Program-made: the position numbers and the translations under genes
Notes under the pieces: model-generated
What the model was told of the DNA's origin: nothing
The model's database searches: none
What the model saw: only the letters and a program-made list of their open reading frames with translations
Assembly: GCA_016801845.1 (NCBI GenBank)
Contig: CM028919.1
Coordinates: 3,031,001-3,095,000 of the forward strand
Length of the DNA: 64,000 bases
Direction of reading: 5' to 3'
DNA from: Polydactylus sextarius
Lineage: Eukaryota; Chordata; Actinopteri; Polynemidae
Part shown: positions 49,427 to 60,774 of the stretch, piece after piece
Position numbering within the stretch: the first letter of the stretch is position 1
Layout: every line of letters begins with the position of its first letter

Positions 49427-49476
49427 TTAAATCGATTTGATCTTCCTCTTCTCAAAGAACAGGACGTGTTTGTTCA
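49427..49476 (-). CDS. mrpl33: MRPL33 exon 4 (terminal)
   Basis: Acceptor CCTCTTCTACAG. TG completes Val, then NKHVLFFEKRKIKSI and TAA at 49429-49427. A variant polyadenylation hexamer AATATA lies shortly downstream on the minus strand (49404-49399); its use is uncertain. Confidence 0.95.
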
Positions 49477-50931
49477 CTGTAGAAGAGGAAAGACGATTTT
49501 AAATTCAAGTCACACAGATTGAATTAAATACATGAAAAACAAATAATGTGGAGGATATTTGACACATCAGAAATTAAAGTGAAATGTGAACCATTGCAAC
49601 ACTCCTTTGCTTATTTCATGGTTATTGTTTTACCTTCAAACATGTCTTGTGGATGACATAGATGGCGTCATCTGGGTTTGAGTTTTTTGACTGCTGAGAG
49701 ATGTTTATTTTGGGAAGAGGATAAAAGCTGGGATGTGAATGTCGACTTTACTCCTTTGCTCACAGACTGTTTGTTTGGTCACTTTTGTCACTGTGTTCAA
49801 GTCCTCTAATGCATGATTGCTTTATTAAATTACAAGGAAGACAACTGAAAGTGTGAACTCTCTTTTGTTCGATTTTATTTTGTTACAGATAAAAAATTGC
49901 CACTACATTCTCTTTTAGTTAAATGTAATATTCTTATTTTCCGTCTCCTGTCAGGTTTCAAGTATAGTGACTGAGATTGTGCCCTTGTGTCATTAAACAT
50001 CCTGGTCCTATGCAGGTTTACACAAGAGTAAAAACTTTGCTACAGGTTAAATTACAAGTTTGTCGTCCCTTTACAGATTACAAGCCGTTACAAAACAATT
50101 ACCATGAGCTTGTCACACAAAGTTTGTTACAACAATGTGGAGAATTTTCATTTTACTCATCTGGCAGATGCTTTGGTTCAAGTGCATTCAAACCAAGAAA
50201 TTCGCTTCCTCAGTGATTTAGCCTCTGATAAAGCAATGAATATTCATGGGTTTTCATATGGATCTTGCCTTAGTAGATCAGAGTGAGTCACATCTTACCA
50301 AGTGGATCATGTTTGCGCAGAACCAGCTTGTCTCTGAGACGGTTCCTCTTGGTGTTGAAGAAGTAACCCGTCCCCGCGGCGCTCATCATCTGCACCAGGA
50401 TGGTCCTGACAGAGGAAACGTGAACGTTATCAAGACCTCACAAATACAGTCTAATGTTGTTACACATTACTTCTAAGCTTTTCACAGACTTTTACTTACT
50501 TAGATTTTGCCTTGGCCACTGGATCACGGAAGAAAAGAGAGCACAGAAAAACACAATTATGACATCAGAACAGATTATGACATCAGAACAGATTATGACA
50601 TCAGTTGTAACAGTGTTATGGTAAGAGGAACAGAAGCTAGCAGTGAGCTAATTAGCTCAGACTAGGAGCTATATACGCAATCTAAATATATAACTTTAGA
50701 CGCCGATATTTTAAGAAGTGCAATAAGAATACCGATACCACTTAAGTGTACTTCAGTAGTAATTATGAGCACAACTAAGCAAAGTGAAACTGATTGTGCT
50801 AACGATTGTGCTGGGAATTAGCTCACAGCTAATGCTAACGAGTTGTATGCGTTGCACACGCATGTGCTCACCTAAATGAATACCCAAGTCGAGTGATTAA
50901 AATACTCACAGTTCGCGGTGGTGAGAAACAT
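49427..50931 (-). CDS. mrpl33: MRPL33, mitochondrial ribosomal protein bL33m, complete, 4 coding exons
   Basis: bL33m is a small basic protein of the large subunit of the mitochondrial ribosome. Four minus-strand coding exons (50931-50910, 50518-50500, 50405-50299, 49476-49427) join to 198 nt, 65 residues plus stop, the same length as human MRPL33. The product starts MFLTTANLAKAKSKTILVQM, continues MSAAGTGYFFNTKRNRLRDK then LVLRKHDPL, and ends VNKHVLFFEKRKIKSI. The hallmark bL33 stretch GTGYFFNTKRNRL and the C-terminal HVLFFEKRKI are clear. No full frame spans it because the exons are tiny (22, 19, 107 and 50 nt). Its stop is 630 nt from the RBKS stop in tail-to-tail orientation, as at human 2p23. 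ETS-type sites lie about 100 nt upstream of the ATG. Confidence 0.96.
49477..50298 (-). other. MRPL33 intron 3
   Basis: An 822-nt AT-rich intron between exons 3 and 4. No internal feature recognised. Confidence 0.93.
50299..50405 (-). CDS. mrpl33: MRPL33 exon 3
   Basis: Acceptor CCTCTGTCAG and donor GTAAGATG. G completes Lys, then 35 codons from TILVQMMSAAGTGYFFNTKR through KHDPL, plus G. This is the core bL33 domain and the GC-richest stretch of the gene. Confidence 0.96.
50500..50518 (-). CDS. mrpl33: MRPL33 exon 2, 19-nt microexon
   Basis: Acceptor CGTGATCCAG and donor GTAAGT bracket 19 nt that complete Leu and code for AKAKS plus AA of a Lys codon. The resulting LAKAKSK aligns with FAKSKSK of human MRPL33 without gaps, which supports this very small exon. 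Confidence 0.92.
50519..50909 (-). other. MRPL33 intron 1
   Basis: A 391-nt intron containing an 18-bp tandem repeat (50561-50604). MRPL33 intron 2 (50406-50499) is only 94 nt. Confidence 0.9.
50561..50604. repeat. 18-bp tandem repeat, 2.4 copies
   Basis: The unit GACATCAGAACAGATTAT is present exactly twice (50561-50578, 50579-50596) plus a partial GACATCAG. Each copy follows a T, so TGACATCA occurs three times. It lies in MRPL33 intron 1. Confidence 0.9.
50910..50931 (-). CDS. mrpl33: MRPL33 exon 1 coding part
   Basis: ATG at 50931-50929, seven codons MFLTTAN, then T, followed by the consensus donor GTGAGT at 50909. Human MRPL33 starts with MFLSAVF at the same position. Confidence 0.92.
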
Positions 50932-50984
50932 TTTGTAGACTCTAAAACACGCACAATATTAACACACAACTGTGATCAAACACG

Positions 50985-51040
50985 GTAAGTCACATTGAGG
51001 ACTTTTTGAACATCCGGTTCAACAACCACTTCCGGGTCCT
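50985..51040 (-). promoter_or_regulatory. MRPL33 proximal promoter with ETS/GABP-like sites
   Basis: Two ETS cores lie just upstream of the MRPL33 start: CCGGAAGT on the minus strand (51035-51028), about 100 nt from the ATG, and ACCGGAT at 51018-51012. CCGGAAGT is the classic GABP/NRF-2 site of nuclear genes for mitochondrial proteins. There is no TATA box. The role is inferred from position and motif. Confidence 0.5.
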
Positions 51041-51166
51041 CTTAAAGGTATAGTCCCCTTTTCTCAGAGCAGTGGTATATTCAACAGTTTAATGATAGTA
51101 GGTTAATGGTGGGATCTTTGTGACCATTTAATCTGACTGATGTCTTATACTTACACTATGACTGAT

Positions 51167-51170
<4 letters not shown>

Positions 51171-51204
<34 letters not shown>
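51171..51204. repeat. (CA)17 microsatellite
   Basis: CA run about 240 nt upstream of the MRPL33 start codon, just outside its promoter. Confidence 0.95.
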
Positions 51205-51206
<2 letters not shown>

Positions 51207-54125
51207 AGAATATTGCTTATTATATTAAGCTGGTGTAGCTACCAGTTTCCTGTCCGTTCAACCAAACAGCCCCATTTCTTAGTTGTGGGTGAAATGTTGA
51301 GGCTGTTTTTAAAAGCAGGTTTATTTCAAGCTAAATGCAGGTATGGGTCAGCAGAGAGATGTGTAATTAAGATGTGTAATGTCAGAATTAGAAGCACAGA
51401 TCAGAGTCTCAGAGGAATAGACTGTGCCTTAACTTTATGTGCCTTAAAATGTGAAAAAAACAATCAGAAACCACAGATATGAGGTTGTATCTATCTCACC
51501 GCATCATTTGTGCATGAAAAAGGTTTAAGTTCCATGTTAAGAATATTCAAGTTGATGTGTAGCAGGCACAGTTTGTTTTGTTTACCATCTTATAACCATG
51601 GTCTGTTTAATTGGCACGATGATGCAACGTCTGAAGATTCCTTGGTGTCGAAAGATTGAACAGTGCCAGACATCAAACAAGGCCACGCAGGAGGCGTGGC
51701 TCTGGTCCATTATCTATAAATAAGTTTTAAGAAACCACTGTTGTCTTTGAAGTAGGAGGAAAAAATGGGGATGGATGTCAGACAGTCAGTCTTTTCTTGG
51801 ATATCTGAGAAGCGGTTGTCTATTGTTTTAAGACCAAAAAGCACATTTTTGGGTTATATTTCTACTTTGGGGACAAATTCAACATTAAAACCACAATCAG
51901 TATTCTCAGTCACGATATAGATTCTTTGTAGCAGAGGAATCATTCAGAAACCTTTTCAGAGGGAAGTGCAAATGATGTTTATTAGAATTTATAAATTCAC
52001 ATCTGTTTTTATAAAATGTTCTATTTATTTGCCCATTTTTCCTGGTTTGGAGCTGTTGCATGATGTTTGTATCTTGACTAAGAGTATATAAAGAACAATG
52101 TAGAATAGAGAATAGGATTTCTTTTTTTTATAGCCAGTTATTCTGGTGAATAGTACTGTACCTTTTATCTGAATGGAATGCCTCTTCTTTTTATCCTACC
52201 CATGTCCTCGTGAATCTCATCTGCCTCATCTTTGTGATGGGGCTCGGAGATTCTCCAGTACATGTTTCTTGTTCTGTTCCGATAGTACAATGGTGGTTGC
52301 CATGAGAGCAAATGAGCATCTGTAAAGCATTTCTGACCAAGATGGGACTGTCAAATCTACTTGGTGGTGAATGTGGCCATGTAATAATTTTCCTTTTGAT
52401 ATCTAACAAAGAGTCTAAAAACGTGTTTTGTCAGTTCAAACTCAAATCTGCTGTTTTCCTCTAAAAAAAAATAAAAATAAAAAAAATAAGCTAATGTTGT
52501 TTTTCACTGAGTTTTTACAGACTTTCGCCTCATTTAATTTCACTGCAGCTTAATTTGTTTAAAGCTGGTCCCATGAATAAACAAAATAATGACGGTCATA
52601 ATGTAAAAAGATCACAAAGCTGTTGGTTGCTGCACATCCACATCATCATGTCTCAGTGGAGCAAGGCGAATCTGTGAATGAGCTTTAATGAAAAAGATAA
52701 AGGACATTGTGGAATGTCCCCAAACTGTAGTGAATGCCTGTCTCTCACAGGCAGATGACTGACTCTGATACTAATAATGGCAGCGTGGAAGTCCCCCTCA
52801 CAGCCTCACAAAGCAGTAACTTAATAAGCCTTTTGTGTGCTCACAGTGAAACACTGTCACAGTGAGAATTTTCGCCCGTAACAACTTCAAAAGTTTGTTG
52901 TCATTTTTGAACAACTGCTTAGGTTGCAGCAGCAGTTTCCTACGTACACAGGCACATTCAGAAGATAAGTGAGCATGATGTATATAATCACTGGTTTCAC
53001 TCAAGTCTGGACCAAACAGACAAAACAAAGGCGTAATAACAGAAACAGGTAGAGACGTGGTAGGACTAATGGGACAAATGAGACAGAGGAGATTTAAATA
53101 AATGATGTGGGAAACTGCGCTGTATGATCTGCGACTGGGATCTGACATCATAATGGTTTAATGTCTTTTGTTAAAGAATAAATACTAATACTAATACCAG
53201 GTACTAATGCCAATAATGAGTTTAAGTCACACCCCTTCAATTGGCCCACTGGTTCCTTAGAAAAAATAAAAGTCAATGGAGAGGTTTCCACTTTGACGTC
53301 TACCCTGAATCACACATATGTTGTATCTTAATTTAAACGATAACTGTTAGTGTGAGTCAAGGCTATGTTTGTGGTGTAATTGTTGATTTATATGCTTCTG
53401 AAAGTATGTCACTGGTCAGACTACAAACCAAATAGTCACGTAGGTGATGTCACGTCACAATTTCTCCCAAACTTTTCACTGAATTTCTTTTCTCCTCTCT
53501 TCCCGGCTGAAGAGAGGGACGAGGTGTAGGTGGATAAAACTCACCAGGTGAGATATTTTCCTGTCAGTTAGCGTTTGATGGTGATGTGGTGGTTGTAGTC
53601 CACTACCTGGTTTAACACAAAACCTAAAATAACATTTGCTGCCTGTCACTAACCAGAAAATAATTTTGATCTTTCTACTGACTCTCATTCATAATTTTTA
53701 CAAGCATAGGACCCATGGACTGGAAGTAGATGGATGTGACTTTGGATTTGTAGTATTATTATTGACTTAACACATAAGCAGCACTTTGGTGTTCTATCTG
53801 GCTGTGGTGGAGAAAGTTTAAGCCATTTTACAGATTATAAATCTCAGTCTGCAAAGTAGCTGATAACTCCAGCTGCCAGTTAATGTGTAAATTAAAGTAA
53901 GTACAAAGTTTCCCTCTGAAATGTGGACATGAGGTGTACAATAATTAGACTGCAAAACATTAAAATAAAATACCTTTGTGCTGTTCTGATGTACATCAGC
54001 AACATAACCAAGATATTTGAAATACTATTTACTGTTTATTTTCTATTTACTACTATATATCAGAATACATACCAATCAGACAAGTTTATGGTATTATATG
54101 GTATACATAAAAATGAACAACTTCA

Positions 54126-54138
<13 letters not shown>

Positions 54139-54166
<28 letters not shown>
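54139..54166. repeat. Poly(T) tract, 28 nt
   Basis: T run in the intergenic region. Confidence 0.95.
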
Positions 54167-54169
<3 letters not shown>

Positions 54170-54659
54170 TATTTAGAAATAGTTATTGGTCTGAATCTGC
54201 AAAATAGCAGCGAAAGTACCTATATAATTGTACTCAAGTGTAATTCTTGAGTCCAGTAAAATGTTAAGTCTGTACAGTATCAGTCTACTATAAAACTCTA
54301 AAAATAAATCCTAAACTCTTCCTCATGTCATCAAACCACCCATTAATTAAGGTCCAATTTCAGTGAAATGAGTCTTTACAGATTGTTATTGTGATTTTTG
54401 CTTTTCATTAATGCACCCCTAGACCCCTAAATATTTTATTGAGCTACTCCTGGAAAGGGAGTTTCATCATTACTATATAATGGTAAGAGAACCATTATAA
54501 AAACAGTGGCATGTTGTTGGAATCAGTGAGGGCTCTTCAACCATCTCTTGAGCATCTGGTGTATTTTGTTTTTTTATGTCGTCACTCAGATTGAACAAAG
54601 ACGGATACACAAGTTTTGTCTGAACAACACCTTGTTTTTCTTTACAGCTTATCTACATC

Positions 54660-54686
54660 AAAAAAAAAAAAAAAAAAAAAAAAAAA
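54660..54686. repeat. Poly(A) tract, 27 nt
   Basis: A run in the intergenic region, about 160 nt before the candidate promoter block at 54839. Confidence 0.95.
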
Positions 54687-54838
54687 TAGAAATCCAGTGT
54701 AAATGCAACATTGTGGCCCCAGTAGCTCATGGATTAGATGGCAACATAAACAGAGAAGATGAGTGTGTGCTAATCAGCCTAAATGGAGATGTAATGTTAA
54801 CCCAGTGGAGGGAAAGCCATGCATTAAAGCGGAAATGA

Positions 54839-55233
54839 ACATGAATGTTATTGGACAGGCCGAGGAGTGCTGTAACCAGGCAGGGAGCAGCTGTCAGGAT
54901 GTGTGTAGAGGAGCTTGCGTCACTGAGGGATAATTCTGAGAAAGAGGCTGAGACCAGTAGCTCCAGCTCTCCTCCTCTTCCTCCTCCTCCTCCTCCCCCA
55001 CCACCATCACCACCCCACCCACTCAGTCCTCTCCACAACCACTCCGGACGTTAGCTAGTCTTTTCTTCTCCCACTTCATTGCACTTATGCTCTTCACTCT
55101 ATCTCACACGCTCTTTCTTTTAATTCAGGGCCTATTATTCTGCGTGTAGCTCCTGTATCACTTATCCACTCGTTTGTGTTTTGGACACTTGAGCTCATGT
55201 TCTGACTGAAAGTCGCTGACAGCGAGTGCAGGT
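54839..55233 (+). promoter_or_regulatory. Candidate promoter / first exon of an unknown plus-strand gene
   Basis: A higher-complexity block in otherwise AT-rich intergenic DNA. It has ATTGG (inverted CCAAT) near 54850, TGCGTCA near 54918, a 69-codon frame from about 54898 rich in Ser then Pro (CCT/CCA repeats), and ends near GTGCAG|GTACAG at about 55231, which looks like a donor. The proline run is low complexity, so coding is doubtful. Suggestive only. Confidence 0.2.
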
Positions 55234-58200
55234 ACAGCCTCAGTGACATGACGTTTTAAGATTTGACTTTTTATTGATGTGAAAACAACCAGAATTAACA
55301 GATCAAATCTGAGTGGTAATTATTTAAAAATTACTACCAGAGAGCTCACAAGGACATGTTTGTAAGTGAAGAACAAGTTTTGAGAGGAATCAAGGGCAGA
55401 GGCTAGAGATTGAAAGATGTTCTGCAATAAAAATGTTATGTTCTATAAAGAAAGTTACCTGCAGTTAACTCTGCAGTTACGGTTTTCTTTTGTCTACTGT
55501 GTCTTAAAGACACGGAACATGTAGAGAATAATTAAGTTGTTCATATTTCTATTCTCCAGTGTCTATTCTCGTCTTCTCTTCATCATGTAAATCTTATGAC
55601 CTCACGTGTTTTACACAATAACCAGGACACATTAAAATAATGAAATACTTATAGTAGTTAATGGATTAAAGCACAAAGACACAGACTGCCTCCTTTGAAT
55701 CAGCTCCAACCTGTATAGTATTAGTTGTCACAACAACGGTTTGCTGTTCTTTTGACCTGCCGACCCGATCACAGTAGGTGACATTATGACTCACACACAC
55801 ACAGACTCAGAGGCACCTAACACCTCACAACGCTTCACAACTCCTCAGCTTGCGTCAACATGATGCTCTATTAACTACTTCATGAGAAGGAAGGAATAAA
55901 TAACAAAAGGTGATTCTGTAAAGTTGCCTCACCATGTCTGAATCATCACCATCTGTAATGACTGATCTGTGGTTTGTATGTTTTCAAGTCTGTGATAGGG
56001 TGCAGGAAGGGCCCGCCGTTTAAATGATCACTAATGATAATAAATTGAGTGGTTTGTTGCTGTCTCACATAAACACAACTGAACATTAGAAATTACCATG
56101 CAAATATTAAATGCATGTGGTTTTAAGTATATGAGTGCACTTGACAAAAAATGCAATTTTTTCAAAGTGGAGATTGTGGTCAGACAGTGTCATGATCTGC
56201 TCTTTTAAAGCAATTAGAATGAGTTGGAATTGTTTCTTTAGTTAGTTTAGTTAGTTTCCTGTTTTATATTGTAGTTGGTCTTCTTTTTTTCATACCTCAT
56301 CCTGGTTGAACGGCCCTCACTGATTTCCTGTAGTATTTTGAAACTCTGTTTCCTGGTGTCTTGCCACATGTTCTGCTACTGTATTTTCCATTGTCTGATT
56401 ACCTGACCCTGACGTGTTGTACTTGTGTCTCATTTTCTCTCCGTTGTGCGTATGAATACCTCCCTTTTCCCAGTATTCCTTGTTGAGTTGACTGCATTTG
56501 CTTGCTGGTGATGTGCTACATGAGTTCTTTGTGTTTTTTTTTTTTTTTTGGTCCCCAGTGGTTTTTCTATTTTGTTTCCTCAGTGTTTTAAAATACATTT
56601 TGTTTCTTTGCTCATTTATTTTCAATTAAAAAACCTCTACCTCTATGTGGTCGTCCCGTCTTCTACCGTACTGTCTTTGCTCCGCTAGCCTTAACAGACA
56701 ATGGTGCTAGAAGGAAGGTCAGGAGGTCAAAAAAAAAAAAAAAAAAATTGGTCCTGGTGGTAACAGGTCAGAGACACTTTACAGTTCTTCTCAGATGTTC
56801 CCAGGCTAGATGAGATGTATAATCTTCCAGGACACACTAAAAGTTTTTCCCACTCAAACCAGTATCTAGGGATACTATTGCTTCAGTGTTGACAGGGCTG
56901 AGGAGGCTGATTATGTTGCAAAGCCCTGTGGTGTTTTACACAAAACTACTTCCAACCATGAAACCAGTTTGGTCTGTTGAAATAAGACATAATCGGTCAT
57001 GTGAAACTAAAACTAGCTTGGCTCTTTTTGGTCCACATTTACGAGCGTTATGAACCAACAAGTGTTAGATTCCAGAGGTTTTCATTTTTTTCAGTGAGTA
57101 CAGAGTCAGTTAAAGAGAGTCAGATTACTCAGACATTAATAAAAGGTTAATTATGAACTTCTGTGGTGAAATGGACATGTAAAATATATGGTGTTAATAC
57201 TAACAAGAACAGTCCCACAACTTTGGAAAGGGAAGGCCATCATGATAGAAGACAAGCTAAAATCCTTGAACACAACAAGTCCATAAAGGTGTCAGGAGGG
57301 AGGGTTACACACTGGACAGCACTCACCCTGCTGATAGTTTCACTCCCCCACACATTGTACATACACACACACACACAATCCTGGGAACAGGAGGTGGACA
57401 CACTGACAAGGAGGCTAAAATCCAGGTATCCACAAGTATCTGATACCAGCTCCTTCTAAAGGTGAAAGGATTATATAGTGCACAGCACTTGACCCACTGC
57501 CCACCATTACAGTTACACAAAAGATATTATTCAAGTGGCATTATTATTATCAAAGATGCTGCAGAAATGAGAGAAAAAAAAAAGATTTCCCCAAAGGAAG
57601 GTCGCTCAAATCATGATCATAATTATGTTGTTCAGCCGGACACATCAGTGAGTTAGTTCAAATCACTGCTGTGGCTACAGCAACACTGGTCTCAGCACAG
57701 ACATTAGAGTGGATAGAAAATATCACACTGGTTTCCTGGAAATGACACAACAAAAGAAAAATAGGTCATTTTTATGGAAAATTTCCACACAGTGAAATCT
57801 GTGTTAAGATCTGTTAGTCCACCAGCCTGATGTGTGACAGTCGGTGCCACAGACAGCTCCCTCACCCTGGTGGTCCTGAGATCAGCACCTTGGACAGCAG
57901 TTGTGACACGTCTCAGTGAATGATGATGTGGTCAATGCAACTGTTCAGCTCAGTTGGAGCCTGTTGTGTCTCATTACAGGGGAGATTTTGATTTAAAGAG
58001 GAAGTTTCATAAAAAGACCAAAATAGTTTAATAATTCATCTCCTGAGAAAACATTTCCCACAAATGTGATCATAATCTGGCACCTACTTTAACACCACTC
58101 AACCGAACTGGCTTTAAAAACATCTTTTTGAGATTACTCATTTGCTTTCTCACCAAGTGTTTGATGGGAAGCTCGATATCACGCATCCGCCACAGCATTA

Positions 58201-59680
58201 AAACCACCTGACTCAGTGATTTAATGTTGTGGTAGATTAGTCTATATATAGAAGATACTGTGTTAGGGAACAAAGGGAACAAAATCCGGTTGCAATTTTT
58301 TTCCACCAAGTTATTCAGTCATTATGTTTTTCATGCTATGCTAAGCTAATGTCTAAAATATTGTACTTGAGCTCTCGGCTCAGACTTTCCTGTCTGCTGC
58401 TTGTGTGACAACTGATGTTCTGAAGGCAAAAAGCTACAGTTGAATATAATTATAAACTTAATGCTTGAGATTGCAATTAACTCAGCAGCTTTCAAAACGG
58501 TGAAATCAAGTTAAACTGTAAATCCACACCTCTGACAAGTTGTAGGTGGCTGATTTTGTGGACTTTTTAGAACATTTCATTATTCTTTCTTACACCCACA
58601 GGTTTAGTTAGATCGCAGCATGGAGCCAAAAACCATTCTCAATTACCCACAAATCCATCCTGAATACTGTCATTGTGTCCAACATTCAGACTTATATTCA
58701 TTATCAGTGAGGGCCAGTTCAGAAGATGCTACTTGATCACATCACACGCTGGTTTTTTCTCTCTGTGGTGCTTTTGGAGCAACTTGTCTATGTGTGTGTA
58801 GATCTTAATCCAGCTGTCCAAGATCATTGAGGGAAAAAAATGCAGAAATTCTCTCCCAGGGTAGATTTTTTTTGCTTTCAGCGTGACCTAGATTTGACTG
58901 TTCATGTTCAGCTTCAAAGTGAAGAGATGTAATCGCTTGTTTACACGGTGCAACAAATCTCATTTTTGTGTTGTTCTTGTGTAAATCCAGTAAACAGCAT
59001 TTGCATTTAAACATGCTGTATTATCACCCTCCTTTGTTCCATTTATAAAAATCTGGCATCTTTTTTTGTTTGTTTTTTTTATTATATATTTATATTTTAT
59101 TTTTATTGTCATTTGCAACCGAAATGCAACGCTTGTTTCATGTCATAGGTAGGAGCTGGTACAGGCAAAAATAATAATAGCAGAATGGTCTGAATTGTCT
59201 TTCCACTTGCGTAAATGGGAGTGATTGTGTCAGTTATGATGTCACACTCTGATGTGCATCAGGTCACTATGGTTACACCAATCTTGTGATAGTGAAGCCC
59301 TCAAATAACATTTCCACAGAGGCAACAGGTTCGTGAGAGAGAGCTTCTGTAGCCTCCGACAAGTTGAATCCAGTTAATTAAAAAGATAAGTAACTTAGAA
59401 ATATATATAATATAGAGAATAAACCACACACTGAAGTATTGTCAGTGTTTGTTTTTCTTCTCTGAAAAAACACTGCATCACCTTAAATCTTTTCAGAATC
59501 ATGAATGAATCTTTTAACCTTTCCCAAAGTGTGGGACAACATTTCCTCCTCTTCACACATTTCACACTTCCTGCTTCTCTATATTCAGCATCAGGCCTAT
59601 ATATAGTCTCACTTGATGAGTCTACAATAGGCTGCTGCTTTACATAGTCGTACTGATGACCACAGCGTTGTTAGGAGTAA
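55234..59680. other. Intergenic, no gene seen
   Basis: AT-rich sequence. It includes a likely degenerate interspersed element (about 56190-56705), a T15 run near 56527 and an A19 run near 56729. No conserved coding exon was recognised on either strand. Confidence 0.65.
56190..56705. repeat. Possible degenerate interspersed element
   Basis: T-rich sequence from GTCATGATCTG to CTTAACAGACAATGGTGC, with internal phrases (CCAGTGGTTTTTC, TTTCCTCAGTGTTTT) resembling tails of dispersed fish repeats. No TIRs, LTRs or coding capacity are visible. Confidence 0.25.
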
Positions 59681-59683
59681 TGT

Positions 59684-59931
59684 TATAAAACAGGCAGCCA
59701 GTGTGTCCTCCTCCCATCTGTTCTCTCTCCTCTGTCTCTATTTCTCTGTGTTCCATGACGCAAAGCCTGAGTGGGAGTGGACAAACCTTCTGCTCCCTGA
59801 GAGGACTGAGTGGGCTGCTGCCATCCGCTGTGTGCGCACCAGAGATGGAGGCAGAGATGGAGGTATATGGTAGGAGAGAGGGAGGGGAGGCATTTAAACA
59901 ACAGCGAGTGGAAAGCTTGAGAGTGGAGTGA
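59684..59931 (+). other. TATA-like box followed by a short unknown frame
   Basis: TATAAAA at 59684-59690 is followed 65 nt later by ATG at 59755, opening a 58-codon frame that begins MTQSLSGSGQTFCSLRGLSG and ends at 59931. Inside it ATGGAG|GTATAT near 59860 resembles a donor. I do not recognise the peptide. It could be a first exon or chance. Confidence 0.18.
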
Positions 59932-60718
59932 CAGTGATACAGAAAAGTAAATAATGGGGATGAATGAGGACAAGAAAAGAAATAAAAGAGATTGTAGAGA
60001 TGTGGCTGAGTGAGGAAAATGCAGAGAGAAAAAGAAAAAGGGGGGTGTAAGAGCCTAATAATAATGGGGAGCTACAGAGAAGCGGAAACAGACAGAAGAT
60101 GCAGACAACAGAAAAAGATTGGCCGGAAAAGAAAAATATCAGGAATTAGAATGATAGATGTTGTTGGGAAGTAATTCAGAATGATGCTTTTGGTCAGAAG
60201 GCAATGAAAATGTTGCCTGTTCTTAAGAAAACAAGACGACAACAAGAGTGAACGACAATGCAGCATAGTCACTCCTTTTCTACATATTGTCATTCTACTT
60301 ATGACTCATTTATCTAATCATTGTGTCAAAACTGTCCATTCTGGAAAATGGAGCCGTCCTCTGATGTGTTTCTTGAGTTGCAAATCAAGCCTCTAAGGAT
60401 ACAGGATGCAGTATGTTATGTCAATTATAAAACCATCACGCTTAAGCTTAAGCCATATAAATAAACACTAATAAAAAAAAGACTTGACTCTTGCTTGGTA
60501 ATTGTCTGGGTGAGGCTCACATGTGACGTAGGTACTGGCAATAAAAATGCTCCTAACTGAACATAAAAGTGCTCACATCATGATGTGATGTAGCAAATAA
60601 AGCACGTAATGAAAATTTGAAAGGAGATGGTTAACGGTCATCTAACGAGCTCAAGGACCTGAACTTTGTACTCGCTAACGTCATCTTAATGATTTTCCAT
60701 TCATTATTTTCATCACAG

Positions 60719-60774
60719 GACCATTTAGATCAACTGTCTACACCCTGCAGTCTACAGACTCCTACAGCTGCGTT
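60719..60774 (+). other. Exon-like segment with strong splice signals
   Basis: 56 nt lie between a good acceptor (TTTTCATCACAG) and a consensus donor (GTAAGT). Two forward phases are open, one reading PFRSTVYTLQSTDSYSCV and one reading DHLDQLSTPCSLQTPTAA. Neither is a family I recognise. It could be an exon of an unannotated gene or a chance pair of splice sites. Confidence 0.22.

Larger units (their letters stand above)
51041..54838. other. Intergenic, no gene seen
   Basis: Sequence upstream of MRPL33. It has (CA)17 at 51171-51204, T28 at 54139-54166 and A27 at 54660-54686. Short frames such as the 72-codon minus-strand one near 52409-52191 have no recognisable family. I see no splice-bounded conserved exon. 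Confidence 0.7.

Noticed and set aside
50246..50476. Plus-strand frame at the MRPL33 locus
   Set aside because: Antisense shadow of MRPL33 exon 3, whose minus-strand translation is a clear bL33 protein.
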